Of a stretch of 64,000 bases of DNA, positions 35,271 to 45,656 are shown piece by piece (the stretch's first letter is position 1; each line of letters opens with the position of its first letter). The stretch spans positions 372,001-436,000 of the forward strand of contig NZ_JGYP01000002.1 of assembly GCF_000741525.1 (NCBI RefSeq), in the 5' to 3' direction. The DNA is from Bifidobacterium bohemicum DSM 22767. GTDB lineage: Bacteria; Actinomycetota; Actinomycetes; Actinomycetales; Bifidobacteriaceae. The notes under the pieces are model-generated. The model did not search any database and had not been told where the DNA came from. It saw only the letters and a list, made by a program, of their open reading frames with translations. The position numbers were made by a program, and so were the translations under genes.

Positions 35271-36752
35271 ATGCGTCACAATAGAAGTATGAGATTGCAA
35301 GGACACTACCGCCAGCCGCAGCGACAATGGCCGGAACCGGTGCAAGAGCCACAAACGCCGCACCGCCTGCCGCTGCTGCGCCCAAAACGAAAGCGCGTTT
35401 TCTGTGGGGTATGCCGCGGTGTGTCCATACATCTTGGCGTTTCGGTAACCATGACCCGACTGGCTTTCGTGGCGGCGACGTTCCTGTGGGGCGCCGGCCT
35501 CGTGGCATACATACTGCTATGGGTCGCCGTCCCCTCCGGCGATCCGGTTGCGGCATATCAGGCACAATATGTCAACCGCTCACAGCAGGAACCGCTTTCT
35601 CGTGGGAACTCGGTCTTCACCCCGAACGCACCCGGCATGCCATACACGGCGAATACTCTTGATGGCACTGCGAGCGGCGACGGGGCGGACTTGGACGACC
35701 AGGGCCACAGGCTCGATCAAGGCGGACCATTCGAAGCTCTGCGGACAACCATCACTCGTGCTTCAAAGCCGGCGTTGTTCGGGTTGGTCGGACTTTCGGC
35801 CATGATCGTATCAATAGCCATATTGGCAAGCCCGCTGAGCGCCACGCTCATCATCCCCATTTTGCTTGCGCTGGCGGGCATTGCGGTCTCATGGTTGAGC
35901 TTTGATGCGGAAAGTGGGCAACTACGCTCGATGCTACTCGGCGCAGGCCTTGTCATGCTCGGGTTCACGATATTTGTTCTGATTGATGCGCGTTCATGGC
36001 ATCACGCTCAAATCGACCTTGCAGCAGCCTTTGCACTGCTTTTGGGTGTTACGGCCGTGGTGGTGCCGTGGATTGTCAGACTGATCAACGATCTGGGCGT
36101 ACAGCGGGCCTTGAAGGAACGCGAAGAGGAACGCGCCGACATGGCAGCGCACCTACATGATGGAGTATTGCAAACGCTTGCTTTGATACAGCTGAACTGC
36201 AAGGATGCCGGCACCGTCTTCACCCTGGCTCGCAGCCAGGAACGCGAGCTGCGTGAATGGCTGTACCAGGAACGTACCCCTTCCGGGCGGTCGGTGAGCG
36301 CGGGCATCAAAGATATCGCGGCACGCATCGAAGACCAGTTTGGCAGACCGATCAACGTGGTCACGGTCGGGGACGCACGGCCCAGCTCCCAGACCGACGC
36401 CCTGCTGAACGCCAGTGAGCAGGCCATGCTCAACGCCGTGCAACACGGAGGCGAACCCATATCAGTGTATTGCGAATCAAGCGACACGCAAGTCGAGGTA
36501 TTCGTACGCGATCACGGCGCAGGCTTCGACCAGAGCACGATTCCAGCCGACCGGTTTGGCATACGACAATCGATCATCGGACGCATTGAACGACGCGGCG
36601 GCAGCGTCGAAATCGTTTCGCGCCCGGAATGGGGCACCGAGGTTCGTATGCACATGCCGATTGCGGTGGAGAGGCGCAAGAAAAGCGACCCGCCTAGCCC
36701 GAAACAGGAAACGACGACCACAAGCGATACGATGAATACAGGCAAGGATTGA
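35271..36752 (+). CDS. PspC-domain sensor histidine kinase (NarL-type, HisKA_3)
   Basis: A 493-residue kinase. The N-terminal PspC domain is KRKRVFCGVCRGVSIHLGVSVTMTRLAFVAATFLWGAG. Helices for membrane anchoring occupy about 150-290. The phosphoacceptor helix is MAAHLHDGVLQTLALIQ, and the HATPase_c domain shows ASEQAMLNAVQHG and DHGAGF. ATG 35271 is chosen because AGGAG sits five bases upstream; in-frame ATG 35196 and 35289 exist. The stop is one base before the response regulator ATG, so both are one operon. It probably senses envelope stress together with the divergent PspC protein. Confidence 0.88.
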   Translation: MRHNRSMRLQGHYRQPQRQWPEPVQEPQTPHRLPLLRPKRKRVFCGVCRGVSIHLGVSVTMTRLAFVAATFLWGAGLVAYILLWVAVPSGDPVAAYQAQYVNRSQQEPLSRGNSVFTPNAPGMPYTANTLDGTASGDGADLDDQGHRLDQGGPFEALRTTITRASKPALFGLVGLSAMIVSIAILASPLSATLIIPILLALAGIAVSWLSFDAESGQLRSMLLGAGLVMLGFTIFVLIDARSWHHAQIDLAAAFALLLGVTAVVVPWIVRLINDLGVQRALKEREEERADMAAHLHDGVLQTLALIQLNCKDAGTVFTLARSQERELREWLYQERTPSGRSVSAGIKDIAARIEDQFGRPINVVTVGDARPSSQTDALLNASEQAMLNAVQHGGEPISVYCESSDTQVEVFVRDHGAGFDQSTIPADRFGIRQSIIGRIERRGGSVEIVSRPEWGTEVRMHMPIAVERRKKSDPPSPKQETTTTSDTMNTGKD

Positions 36753-36753
36753 A

Positions 36754-37677
36754 ATGAAGGCAATGAGTGAAGAAGACGGAGCCATGAACGGCATGAACCC
36801 ACGGGAGGCAGGCACCGCACACCTTGAACGCATAGACGCCGACCGCCAGACCTCGAATCGCGTCGACTCAATTGTCGCGGGTCAAGCAAGCAATGCCCCG
36901 GTCAATGCCCCGGTCAATGCCACTTCAGGTGCCCATTCGGTTGACAGCCGGCCCGGCGCAATCAACGGCACCAATCGTTCCGCAACAAGATTCACCAATG
37001 ACCATGAAGCCGCATCAGCCAAACCGAATTTTTCCAGGATCCGCGTGGGCGTGGTGGATGACCACGAGATGTTCCGCGCCGGAGTGATCGCCACGCTTTC
37101 CCCGCATTTCACCATCGTGGGCCAGGCACCGGATGTGGAGGGATCGGTGGCGATGATCGCCGACACCCAGCCGGACGTGGTGCTGCTTGACGTGCATGTG
37201 CCGGGCGGCGAAGGCGGCGGCGGGGCGGAAATCCTCACCAAAGCGCAACCCCTATGCCCCAACACCGCCTTTCTGGCCCTTTCGGTCTCGGACTCCCCTA
37301 AAGACGTGGGCGCGGTGATTCGTGCCGGAGCGCGAGGGTACGTGACCAAGACCATCAGCGGCGAGGATCTGATCTCTTCCATCATCCAAGTCAGCGAAGG
37401 CTATGCGGTGTTCTCTCCGAAACTGGCCGGATTCGTGCTTTCGACCTTCCAAGGCACCGGTCCGGCCGAGCACGACGACGAACTGGACAAACTGTCCACA
37501 CGGGAGCAGGAAGTCATGCGACTGATCGCCCGCGGCTACACCTACCGAGAGGTGGCCGGCGAGCTGTTCATCTCCGTGAAAACCGTGGAGACGCACGTCA
37601 GCGCCGTGCTTCGTAAATTGCAGCTGTCGAACCGGGGCGAGCTGACACGGTGGGCGGCCGACAGACGAATCGTGTAG
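36754..37677 (+). CDS. NarL/LuxR-family response regulator
   Basis: A 307-residue regulator with an unusual N-terminal extension of about 90 residues, Asn/Ala-rich and containing a repeated NAPVNAPVNA stretch. The receiver domain follows with VVDDHEMFRAGV, the phosphorylation site PDVVLLDVHVPGG and switch Lys in GYVTKTI. The C-terminal LuxR helix-turn-helix is LSTREQEVMRLIARGYTYRE then VKTVETHVSAVLRKLQL. Directly coupled to the kinase gene. ATG 36784 is a later possible start. Confidence 0.9.
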   Translation: MKAMSEEDGAMNGMNPREAGTAHLERIDADRQTSNRVDSIVAGQASNAPVNAPVNATSGAHSVDSRPGAINGTNRSATRFTNDHEAASAKPNFSRIRVGVVDDHEMFRAGVIATLSPHFTIVGQAPDVEGSVAMIADTQPDVVLLDVHVPGGEGGGGAEILTKAQPLCPNTAFLALSVSDSPKDVGAVIRAGARGYVTKTISGEDLISSIIQVSEGYAVFSPKLAGFVLSTFQGTGPAEHDDELDKLSTREQEVMRLIARGYTYREVAGELFISVKTVETHVSAVLRKLQLSNRGELTRWAADRRIV

Positions 37678-37850
37678 GCTGATTCGCCAGCCAACCACGA
37701 ACGGCACGTAGACGACCAAATAGCGACGGTACCGATACCGACCCGATGAGCATTGTGCGCCTGCACATGGAACTCATATGCAGACACACGTTGAATATGC
37801 CGGGCCGAACACCTGCCGGTATCGTCATTCAGACGAGAAGAACAGGCCTC

Positions 37851-40800
37851 TTAGCGTTCCACCAACCGCAGAATCGCCTTGTAAGCCTCGGAGACGACCA
37901 AGACCACCAGCGACAAGCCGAAGCACTCCATCCATTCTTGCGCAGTCAACGGAGCGGTGCCAAAGGGCATATTGAGGAACGGCACGTAGACGACCACCAG
38001 TTGCAGCACAACCGACAAGCCAATCGCACCCCAAAGCCACTTGTTGGAGAACAGCCCCTTGAAAACGGTCTGTTTGTGGGAACGGGAGCACAAAGCGTTG
38101 ATCATCTGCGCGAAGACGAGAATCGTGAAGCCCATCGTGCGGGCCTGCGTCATCTGGTCGGCGTGGTTGGCACCGAGCGAGCGATCGGTAAACAGGCCTC
38201 CCGGCAGGTGCAGATCCATGCCGATCAACGTCACCGCCGCCATGGCCAAACCGATAATGATGATGTCGCCCCACATCTCGCCGTCAATGACGCGATCGCT
38301 GGGTTTGCGTGGCTTGCGTCCCATCACGTCCTCTTCGCTGGGGTCCACGCCCATCGCGAGGGCGGGCGCCGCGTCGGTGAGCAGGTTGATCCACAGCAAC
38401 TGCGTCGCCAGCAGGGGCACGGTGACCCCGACCGAACCGGGCTGCGTGATGCCGAGGAAACCGGAAAGCACCACTCCGCCGAAGACAGTGAAGACCTCGC
38501 CCATATTGGAGCTGAGCAGATAGCGCAGGAACTTGCGGATATTGTCGAAAATACCGCGACCTTCCTTGACGGCCTCGACGATGGTCGAGAAATTGTCGTC
38601 CGCAAGGATCATCTTGGCGGATTCCTTGGTGACCTCGGTGCCGGTAACGCCCATCGCCACGCCGATGTCGGCGGTTTTGACGGCGGGCGCGTCGTTGACC
38701 CCGTCACCGGTCATGGCCACGATGTTGCCTTGACGCTGCAAGGATTCGACGATTTTAAGCTTATGCTCCGGAGCGACGCGTGCGAAGACGCTGGTGGAGG
38801 CCACGGCCTTGTCGAAGGATGCGCCGTCATCGTCCTTGGCGATCAGTTCGTCAAGCTGCGGACCGGTCAACGCCGCCGAAGCCGCCGTATGCGCATCCCC
38901 CGTCGCGTCGCAATCCGAGCCAAGGCCCGCAAGGGCGTCCGCCACACCCAGATCGGTGGCGATACGAGAAGCGGTGAGCGGATGGTCACCGGTTATCATG
39001 ACGGTGCGGATGCCCGCGCGGTGCGCTTGCGCGATGCTGCCCGCCACTTCGGTGCGTGGCGGGTCGATGATGCCCACCATGCCGGCCCAGATCAAATCGG
39101 ACTCGATCGATTCCTGCTGCTCTTCAAGCTCGCCGTCGCCGGGGCCATCATCGAAGCCCGGCAGAGCATTGAGATTATCAGCGCCGACCGGACGATACGC
39201 CTGGCCGAGCGTACGGAACGCATCGGCGGAAAGGCGTTCAACGTCCGCGAGAATGCGGCTACGGTCCCGGTCGGAAAGCTCGCGGACGGTCGAACCTTCA
39301 AGAATGCGCGTGCAGTGGCTCAGCAACACGTCCGGAGCGCCTTTGGCGAAGATGGTGAGATTGCCATCGCGGCAATCGGCCGCGACCACCGACATCATCT
39401 TGCGCTCGGAGGTGAACGGCATCTCCAGTTCCCGGCGGAAATTGCCGGATTCACGGTCCGCGCCGACCTTGCGGGCGGCGACGAGAAGCGACACCTCGGT
39501 GGGGTCGCCCACAACCTCCCAATTATGTTGATTGGGAGAGGCAGCAGGTTGGTCCTGACCAGTGTAGTTCAATTCGCCGTCGTTGGCGAGCATGCCGGCG
39601 GCCAGCACCGCTTCGATTTCGTGACGGCGGGCGTCGTCGGCAGGCATGGTCTCCAGGGTTTCATATGAGGCGATGTTGGTGCCGATAGCACCGGTATCGG
39701 TATCGGCATTGTCGTCAGTGGCCTGGAGGGTGTCGACATCGCCGTCACCAGCGTCGAACGGCACGATGGCGCCGAACGGCGCATACCCTGTGCCGGTGAC
39801 CCGCACTTCGCCGCTCGCGGTGACCACACGTTCCACGGTCATTTCGTTGCGGGTCAACGTACCGGTCTTGTCCGAGCAGATCACCGAGGCCGAACCGAGT
39901 GTTTCCACCGACGAAAGCTTCTTGACGATGGCGTGATGCTTCGCCATGCGCTGCACGCCGAGCGCCAACACCACGGTCATAATGGCGGCCAACCCCTCGG
40001 GCACGGCCGCGACGGCCAGCGAAACCGCCAGCAGCAACGAGTCAATCACGTCCTGAGCGCCGTGGAAGCCTTCCATGAAGGCGAGCGCCGCAATGACCAC
40101 CACCGCGATGGCACATACGGCAAGGCCGAGAATCTTCGAAACGTGATCCATCTCGCGCTCGAGCGGCGTCTTGCCCTCCTCGGACTGCGAAAGCATTCCG
40201 GCGATGTGACCGACCTGCGTATCCATGCCCGTGGCGGTGACGACGGCACGTCCGGCGCCTTGCGTAATGGCGGTGCCGTTGAAGACCATGTTGGTGCGGT
40301 CGCCTAAAGCCTTGGCGCTTTCAAGCGGACCGGACTGCTTGGCCACCGGCACCGACTCGCCGGTCAGACTTGCCTCCGCGCAGCGTAGCGAAGCCGACTC
40401 AATCAATCGCGCATCCGCCCCCACGGCGTCACCTTCTGCGAGCACCAGCACATCGCCGGGCACCAGTCGCGTGGTCTCGATGCGTTGCACCTGGCCGTCA
40501 CGCAGAACCGTGGACTGCGGTGCTGTCATACGGGCCAGAGCCTCGACGGCCTGCTGGGCGCGGGCGTCCTGAACATAGCCGATGATCGCGTTGACGATAA
40601 GAATGAGCACGATGACGATGGCGTCAAACGGCAGCGCTTCGGCGCCTTCTCCCCCTGCGGACGGCATTGAACGCTGCACGGCCCACGCGATGACCGAAAT
40701 AACCGTAGCGGCCAACAACAGGTAGACCAGCGGGTCTTGGAACTGTTGCAGGAACTTCTTCCACTTGGGCACCGGTGGCGCGGTCTTCAGCTCGTTCGCA

Positions 40801-41042
40801 CCGAACCGATCAAACCGACGCTCTGCCTGCGCAGAAGCAAGACCGACCTCGGTATCGACGTCAAGCGCTTTGGCGACATCCCCACCGGTTTCGAGCGACG
40901 GGTCGAGGCCGAAAACGTTGGATGACATCTCTGCATTATCGTTTGACGACCCGTTATCGGACGGCTTGTTGCTTCCATCGGCAACTGCGGAACCTCGTGG
41001 TTTTTGTGGTGATTGTTTACGATCTGTCAGACATTGAGCCAT
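37851..41042 (-). CDS. P2-type cation (Ca2+-like) transporting ATPase
   Basis: A 1063-residue P-type pump. Landmarks: actuator domain ASLTGESVPVAKQSG, ion-site helix AVAAVPEGLAAIMTVVLALGVQRMA (PEGL), phosphorylation site CSDKTGTLTRNEMTVE, hinge MTGDGVNDAPAVKTADIGVAMG, and the C-terminal helices. The PEGL helix and the length are those of SERCA/PMR1-like Ca2+ or Mn2+ pumps of bacteria. The N-terminal 40 residues are disordered and may be mis-started. Convergent with the response regulator gene. Confidence 0.9.
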   Translation of the reverse strand: MAQCLTDRKQSPQKPRGSAVADGSNKPSDNGSSNDNAEMSSNVFGLDPSLETGGDVAKALDVDTEVGLASAQAERRFDRFGANELKTAPPVPKWKKFLQQFQDPLVYLLLAATVISVIAWAVQRSMPSAGGEGAEALPFDAIVIVLILIVNAIIGYVQDARAQQAVEALARMTAPQSTVLRDGQVQRIETTRLVPGDVLVLAEGDAVGADARLIESASLRCAEASLTGESVPVAKQSGPLESAKALGDRTNMVFNGTAITQGAGRAVVTATGMDTQVGHIAGMLSQSEEGKTPLEREMDHVSKILGLAVCAIAVVVIAALAFMEGFHGAQDVIDSLLLAVSLAVAAVPEGLAAIMTVVLALGVQRMAKHHAIVKKLSSVETLGSASVICSDKTGTLTRNEMTVERVVTASGEVRVTGTGYAPFGAIVPFDAGDGDVDTLQATDDNADTDTGAIGTNIASYETLETMPADDARRHEIEAVLAAGMLANDGELNYTGQDQPAASPNQHNWEVVGDPTEVSLLVAARKVGADRESGNFRRELEMPFTSERKMMSVVAADCRDGNLTIFAKGAPDVLLSHCTRILEGSTVRELSDRDRSRILADVERLSADAFRTLGQAYRPVGADNLNALPGFDDGPGDGELEEQQESIESDLIWAGMVGIIDPPRTEVAGSIAQAHRAGIRTVMITGDHPLTASRIATDLGVADALAGLGSDCDATGDAHTAASAALTGPQLDELIAKDDDGASFDKAVASTSVFARVAPEHKLKIVESLQRQGNIVAMTGDGVNDAPAVKTADIGVAMGVTGTEVTKESAKMILADDNFSTIVEAVKEGRGIFDNIRKFLRYLLSSNMGEVFTVFGGVVLSGFLGITQPGSVGVTVPLLATQLLWINLLTDAAPALAMGVDPSEEDVMGRKPRKPSDRVIDGEMWGDIIIIGLAMAAVTLIGMDLHLPGGLFTDRSLGANHADQMTQARTMGFTILVFAQMINALCSRSHKQTVFKGLFSNKWLWGAIGLSVVLQLVVVYVPFLNMPFGTAPLTAQEWMECFGLSLVVLVVSEAYKAILRLVER

Positions 41043-41358
41043 GACATTCCCCTCGACAGCCGCGGAGTAGTCAGCCCACGGCCCGGCCTAGGCCTCACCG
41101 TGTCTGCGCGGTTATGGATACAGGTGCCGACGCACCTATTGTGTTTCAATTTTCCCTAAACGTTGCGACATCACGACACCCGCTCGGCATTGCCGAACAA
41201 GCGATTGAGAACATGAAACATCTCGATTTGCTCAAAGGCCGGCAGGAATGAAGAACGAATCGCACAAATCCCACGATTCATCGTTCATTCCTACCGACCT
41301 TGCCAACTTGGCCCGATGCTTTCCCCGCCTCAGGATCAAGCGAGGACAAAGCCGAACC
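41043..41358. other. Intergenic region with a hairpin
   Basis: 316 bases upstream of the ATPase and downstream of the ABC permease. No gene is seen. An imperfect inverted repeat GGAATGAA...TTCATTCC (about 41245-41291) may end the permease transcript; no T-tract follows. Confidence 0.45.
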
Positions 41359-44300
41359 TCAGTCCACGGACTTCAGGGCGGCTAGCATATCGACGTTCTT
41401 CAGACGTTGGTAGACGAAATAGCCAAGCACCGCGGTAATGAGCGTCACCACCACCAACGGCACCACGAACGCGGGCCAGGCGATGGCGGGGTCGAACATC
41501 ACGTTGTCCGGCGGCACGGCGGTGATGATGTAGTGTTGCAACAAGGCCCCGAAACCGTAACCGGCCAGGATGCCGAGCGCCGAGAGCAGGATGGTCTCGC
41601 GGTAGATATACATGGTGACTTCGCCGTTGTAGAAGCCAAGCACCTTGATGGTGGACAGCTCCCGGATACGCTCGGCCACGTTGAGGTTGGTCAGGTTGTA
41701 AAGAATCACCAAGCCGAGCATGACGGCCACGGCAATCAAGACCCACATGATCTGGTTGAGGGCCTTGACCACGACGTCGATCTGCGTGATCAGCGTCGTG
41801 TTCTGCACCACGCCCTTGATGCCGCCGAGTTTCATGAACGAAGCCGACTGACGCTTGGTGTTGTCCACGCTGCCGTTCTTGAGGTTGACCATATGCGCGT
41901 TGGGCTCGTAATCCCGGTTGAACGCTGAACTATAGGCCGATGGGCTCATGAAGATGAAGTGACCTAGGTACATCTCGCAGACGCCGGTCACTTTGATTTT
42001 GCGGGTGGCGCCCTGCGAATCCTTAACCTCGATTACGCTACCCTTTTTGGCCCCGACGAGGTTGGCGAACCGTTCGGACACCACTGCCCCCTGACGGCTC
42101 AGTTCGAGGGGCTTGTGCCCCACGCGAGTGTTGAGCTCGACGTATTTGTTGAAGTCGTTCGTATGCTCCGGGACAATCAGGGTGATGTCCTGCTTGTCGT
42201 CGTTACGGCCGGCCACCTTGGTGACATCCTCGTATCGAATGGGCGCCGAACGCTCGATGTCCTCTTGCTTAAGCCTGGTCTGAATGGCTTTGCGCTGGCT
42301 GTCGGTGACGTGGTTGTTCTCAGCGGCGATGAGATGGTAGTGCATCACGTCACCGAATTGGTGGGCGCTGATGCCGGAAATGGAACCTTGCACGCCAAAG
42401 CCGGCAGTAAGCAGAGCCACCGAACCAGCCACCCCGAAAATGGTCATGAACATGCGTTGCTTATAACGGAAGATGTTGCGCGCCGTGACTTTATGCGTGA
42501 AGTTGAGATGATTCCAAATCAACGGGATGCGTTCAAGCAGAATCTTCGACCCCGCGCTCGGCGGCTTGGGCAGCATCAGCACGGCCGGCTTGTCGCGCAA
42601 CTCACGCGAGGCGCTGATGACGGCGGGCAACACGGCGCTGAGCAGAGCCAACAGCACCGCCAGCACGGTGACGGGCCAGTGGAATCCAAGCTGAATGCGC
42701 GGGACGTTGAAACCGACCTTGTAGGCGTTGTAGACGATGATCGGCAGGAGCACATGCCCGGTAAGGATTCCAAGCGCAGCGCCCGTAAGCGAAGCCGTGA
42801 GGCCGTAGACAACGAATTTGGCCATCACGTCGCTGTTCGAGTACCCCAAAGCTTTGAGCGTACCGGCGTTGATGCGCTCCTCCTCCACAAATCGCGTCAT
42901 GGTCGTAAAGGTGACCAAAGCCGCCACGAAATACATGAAGTAGGGGAAAATGCGCGACAGTGAATCGACGATCACCGAAACCGAGTCATAGACCTTGTAG
43001 CCGTCGGATCCGGGCACCTCACGTTTGGAGTCAATCGAGTAGACGGGCTCCTCCATCGCGTTCAACATGGCGGTCGCATCGTCAAGCTTCTTCTGAGCCT
43101 TGGCGATCTCGGACTTCGCGCCCGGCTCGGCCTTGTCGAATTCAGCCTTCTTACTGTTGTACTCGTTGGTCTTTTGATCCAGTTCGGCCTGCGACGCATC
43201 GATCTGGGCCTGAGCCTGCTGTTGCTTGGAGGCGAGCTGTTGCTGCCCCGACGCGACGGCAGCCCGCCCTTGGGCCAGTTGCGCAGCGGACGCGTCGAGC
43301 TGCGACCTGGCTTCAGCCAGTTGGGTCTGGCCCGAGGCGACCTGGGCGTTGGCCGCATCCACCTCGGCCTTTTTCTGGGCGATCTGGGCGCGCGCGGCGG
43401 AAACCTGAGCCATACCGGGGTTATAGGTGCCAGCGATGAAAGCGGACTGTGCGGTCTGAGTGTTTTGGATTTCAGTGCCGATGGCGGGATGTTCAGCCAA
43501 CAAGGCGGTCAGCTCAGCCTGCTCGGCCGACGTGATCGTCCCGGCCGTAACCTTGGCTTGCAAGGCCTGGATTGTGGTCTGAACCCGCGTTAACGCCGCA
43601 ATTCCATCATCATACCGCTTTTTCGCGCTTTCCAGCTTCGCCACGCTGGCGTCAGCCTGCGCCTGCGCCTGGTTGATCCGGTTGTAGCCCTCGTCGACCT
43701 TCGCACGAGCAGCGGCAACCTGAGACGCTTTCGAATCATACTGACGCTTGCCGGCATCATACTGCGCCTGACCTGACTGAACTTTTGCTCGACCCGCAGC
43801 GATTTGCGATTGGGCGGCCGAGGTCTGCGAGACAAGCTGACTCTTTGCGTTCTCTATTTTCGCAGCCCCATCGGCAAGCTGTTTATTGGCATCTTCGAGC
43901 TGTGAACGCGCAGAATCGAACTGATCCTGAGCCTGTTTGACTTGCGCCTTACCTTCATCGATCTGCGAATTCGCCTGTTTCCTGACACCTTCGAAACGCA
44001 CCGAGGGACGGCGGGCGAGATCGCGATTCAACTGTCGGCGGTGCCGTTCAAGACGCTTGTTGTACGCATTGGAATAATGGTCATGCATGCCGTCGAGATC
44101 GGTATAGGTGATGCGCGCAATCATGGAGTCATCGGATTTGAACGCACCAGGAGTGACGACCATATAGCCGTCCAACGACCCCGACCCGGAGGTTGAGGCA
44201 CCCATGTTCACCGTGCCCAGCACTTCGGTGGAGGTGGTGACCCCTACGACCTTGTATGCGCCACGCCGCAACACCTTGCGACCCAATGCGTCGGCCTTTT

Positions 44301-44772
44301 CGGTGATATGGACCGTCGAACCAATCGGATACCGCTTGTCGTGGGAATTGTCGATGGCCACTTCGTCGGCTCTTCTGGGCAAGCGGCCCTCCACCACATT
44401 GTAGGTGGAAACCGTTTTCGGAGCGGAATAGATACGAATGCTCTCGTCCGTGCCCCTGAGCACGACATCTTTCAGATATCCAAACTCGACATGCGAGGCA
44501 CCGGCGGCGTTGGCGATAACCTCACGATCGGCCTTGTCCAGCCCGTAACTGCCTATGACGTTCAAATCGGCCAGATGATGCTGCGCAAAATAAGCGTTGC
44601 CGGTGTCACGCATATCGGGTCCGGAAATATTAAGCCCCACCAAAGCAAATGAGCCCAGACCCACCAAAAGCACGATGGACAGGAAACGCCCCAGCGATTT
44701 CCGGAACGACAGGCGTATATCGTGCCACAGCATTCGCTTGGACCCCTTGGAAGCAAAACGCGTCATCGGCAT
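41359..44772 (-). CDS. Large FtsX-like ABC permease with internal coiled coil
   Basis: A 1137-residue permease. It starts MTRFASKGSKRMLWHDIRLS with the first helix FLSIVLLVGLGSFALVGLN. Then come an extracytoplasmic domain, a long coiled coil (about residues 250-580, many Gln/Ala heptads such as AQVKQAQDQFDSARSQLEDA), a first FtsX helix block (ALVTFTTMTRFVEEERINAGTLKALGYS), a fourth helix, a second extracytoplasmic domain and a final FtsX block (ELSTIKVLGFYNGEVTMYIY). The duplicated FtsX layout plus coiled coil is typical of actinobacterial and Firmicute antimicrobial-peptide or lipid efflux permeases. Its ATG overlaps the ATPase stop. Confidence 0.87.
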   Translation of the reverse strand: MPMTRFASKGSKRMLWHDIRLSFRKSLGRFLSIVLLVGLGSFALVGLNISGPDMRDTGNAYFAQHHLADLNVIGSYGLDKADREVIANAAGASHVEFGYLKDVVLRGTDESIRIYSAPKTVSTYNVVEGRLPRRADEVAIDNSHDKRYPIGSTVHITEKADALGRKVLRRGAYKVVGVTTSTEVLGTVNMGASTSGSGSLDGYMVVTPGAFKSDDSMIARITYTDLDGMHDHYSNAYNKRLERHRRQLNRDLARRPSVRFEGVRKQANSQIDEGKAQVKQAQDQFDSARSQLEDANKQLADGAAKIENAKSQLVSQTSAAQSQIAAGRAKVQSGQAQYDAGKRQYDSKASQVAAARAKVDEGYNRINQAQAQADASVAKLESAKKRYDDGIAALTRVQTTIQALQAKVTAGTITSAEQAELTALLAEHPAIGTEIQNTQTAQSAFIAGTYNPGMAQVSAARAQIAQKKAEVDAANAQVASGQTQLAEARSQLDASAAQLAQGRAAVASGQQQLASKQQQAQAQIDASQAELDQKTNEYNSKKAEFDKAEPGAKSEIAKAQKKLDDATAMLNAMEEPVYSIDSKREVPGSDGYKVYDSVSVIVDSLSRIFPYFMYFVAALVTFTTMTRFVEEERINAGTLKALGYSNSDVMAKFVVYGLTASLTGAALGILTGHVLLPIIVYNAYKVGFNVPRIQLGFHWPVTVLAVLLALLSAVLPAVISASRELRDKPAVLMLPKPPSAGSKILLERIPLIWNHLNFTHKVTARNIFRYKQRMFMTIFGVAGSVALLTAGFGVQGSISGISAHQFGDVMHYHLIAAENNHVTDSQRKAIQTRLKQEDIERSAPIRYEDVTKVAGRNDDKQDITLIVPEHTNDFNKYVELNTRVGHKPLELSRQGAVVSERFANLVGAKKGSVIEVKDSQGATRKIKVTGVCEMYLGHFIFMSPSAYSSAFNRDYEPNAHMVNLKNGSVDNTKRQSASFMKLGGIKGVVQNTTLITQIDVVVKALNQIMWVLIAVAVMLGLVILYNLTNLNVAERIRELSTIKVLGFYNGEVTMYIYRETILLSALGILAGYGFGALLQHYIITAVPPDNVMFDPAIAWPAFVVPLVVVTLITAVLGYFVYQRLKNVDMLAALKSVD

Positions 44773-45473
44773 CACCACTCAATATCTTTGATATCCGTCG
44801 GCGTGGGGTTGAGCTCCACGGACTGGACCTGCGCGTCGCGCATACGAATGACGCGGTCTGCGATAGGAGCGATGGCGGCGTTGTGGGTCACGATGATAAC
44901 CGTCGCCCCACGCTTGCGCGACTGATCCTGCAAAATCTGCAGCACCTGCTTGCCCGTGTTGTAATCCAATGCTCCAGTAGGTTCATCGCACAACAGGATC
45001 TTCGGGTTCTTGGCCACTGCACGGGCTATGGCAACGCGCTGCTGCTCACCGCCGGAAAGCTGGGCCGGGAAGTTGTCAACACGATCGGCAAGGCCGACAT
45101 CCGCCAACGTTTGCGTGGCGTCGGCAGCGTTTCCGACAATCTGCGCGGACAGCTCTACGTTTTCGCGGGCCGTAAGGTTCGAAACCAGGTTATAGAACTG
45201 GAAAACAAAGCCCACATCAAAACGCCTGTACGTCGTCAACTGCTTCGCGTCGAATTGCGCGATGTCGTTGCCGTCGATAATGACCTGACCCTCATCACAG
45301 GTATCCATGCCGCCCAAGATGTTCAGCAACGTGGACTTGCCGGCTCCGGACGCCCCGAGGATTACAATCAGCTCACCTTGTCGCGCGGAAAAAGACACGT
45401 CCCGATTCGCATAGATGATGGTTTGTCCGGTTTGGTAGCGTTTTGTTTCTCCGTTAACCTCGATATAACTCAT
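44772..45473 (-). CDS. ABC transporter ATP-binding protein (MacB/LolD type)
   Basis: A 233-residue ATPase with Walker [11 protein letters not shown]-loop FQFYNLV, signature [14 protein letters not shown], Walker [13 protein letters not shown] and H-loop VTHNAAI. Sequence around [20 protein letters not shown] is the MacB/LolD pattern. Translationally coupled (TGATG overlap) to the coiled-coil permease that it powers. Substrate unknown; such pairs export peptides, lipoproteins or drugs. Confidence 0.92.
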   Translation of the reverse strand: MSYIEVNGETKRYQTGQTIIYANRDVSFSARQGELIVILGASGAGKSTLLNILGGMDTCDEGQVIIDGNDIAQFDAKQLTTYRRFDVGFVFQFYNLVSNLTARENVELSAQIVGNAADATQTLADVGLADRVDNFPAQLSGGEQQRVAIARAVAKNPKILLCDEPTGALDYNTGKQVLQILQDQSRKRGATVIIVTHNAAIAPIADRVIRMRDAQVQSVELNPTPTDIKDIEW

Positions 45474-45656
45474 CGCGGTCACACCCCTTACGTATCCTTA
45501 TCTACGTTTAGCGCAACCTCCACATTGTACCTCTTATTACAATCCGGCATGGTCAATTAAGCACCGCGTGAAAGACGTCAAAGCCATGTTGCGTCAACAA
45601 AGAAACACAGCGCGCAAAACGACGTTCACTACGCGCTAGAAATTAATCATGCAATA

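Noticed and set aside
37746..39668. Long plus-strand open frame (640 codons) across the P-type ATPase region
   Set aside because: It lies antisense to the ATPase, whose DKTGT, TGES and GDGVND motifs are unmistakable. Long antisense frames are expected at this GC content, and it has no ribosome binding site or recognisable domain.
43000..44000. Repetitive Gln/Ala-rich coding stretch as a DNA repeat or CRISPR
   Set aside because: It is protein-level heptad periodicity in the permease coiled coil, without exact DNA repeats or spacers. I saw no CRISPR-like array anywhere in the window.
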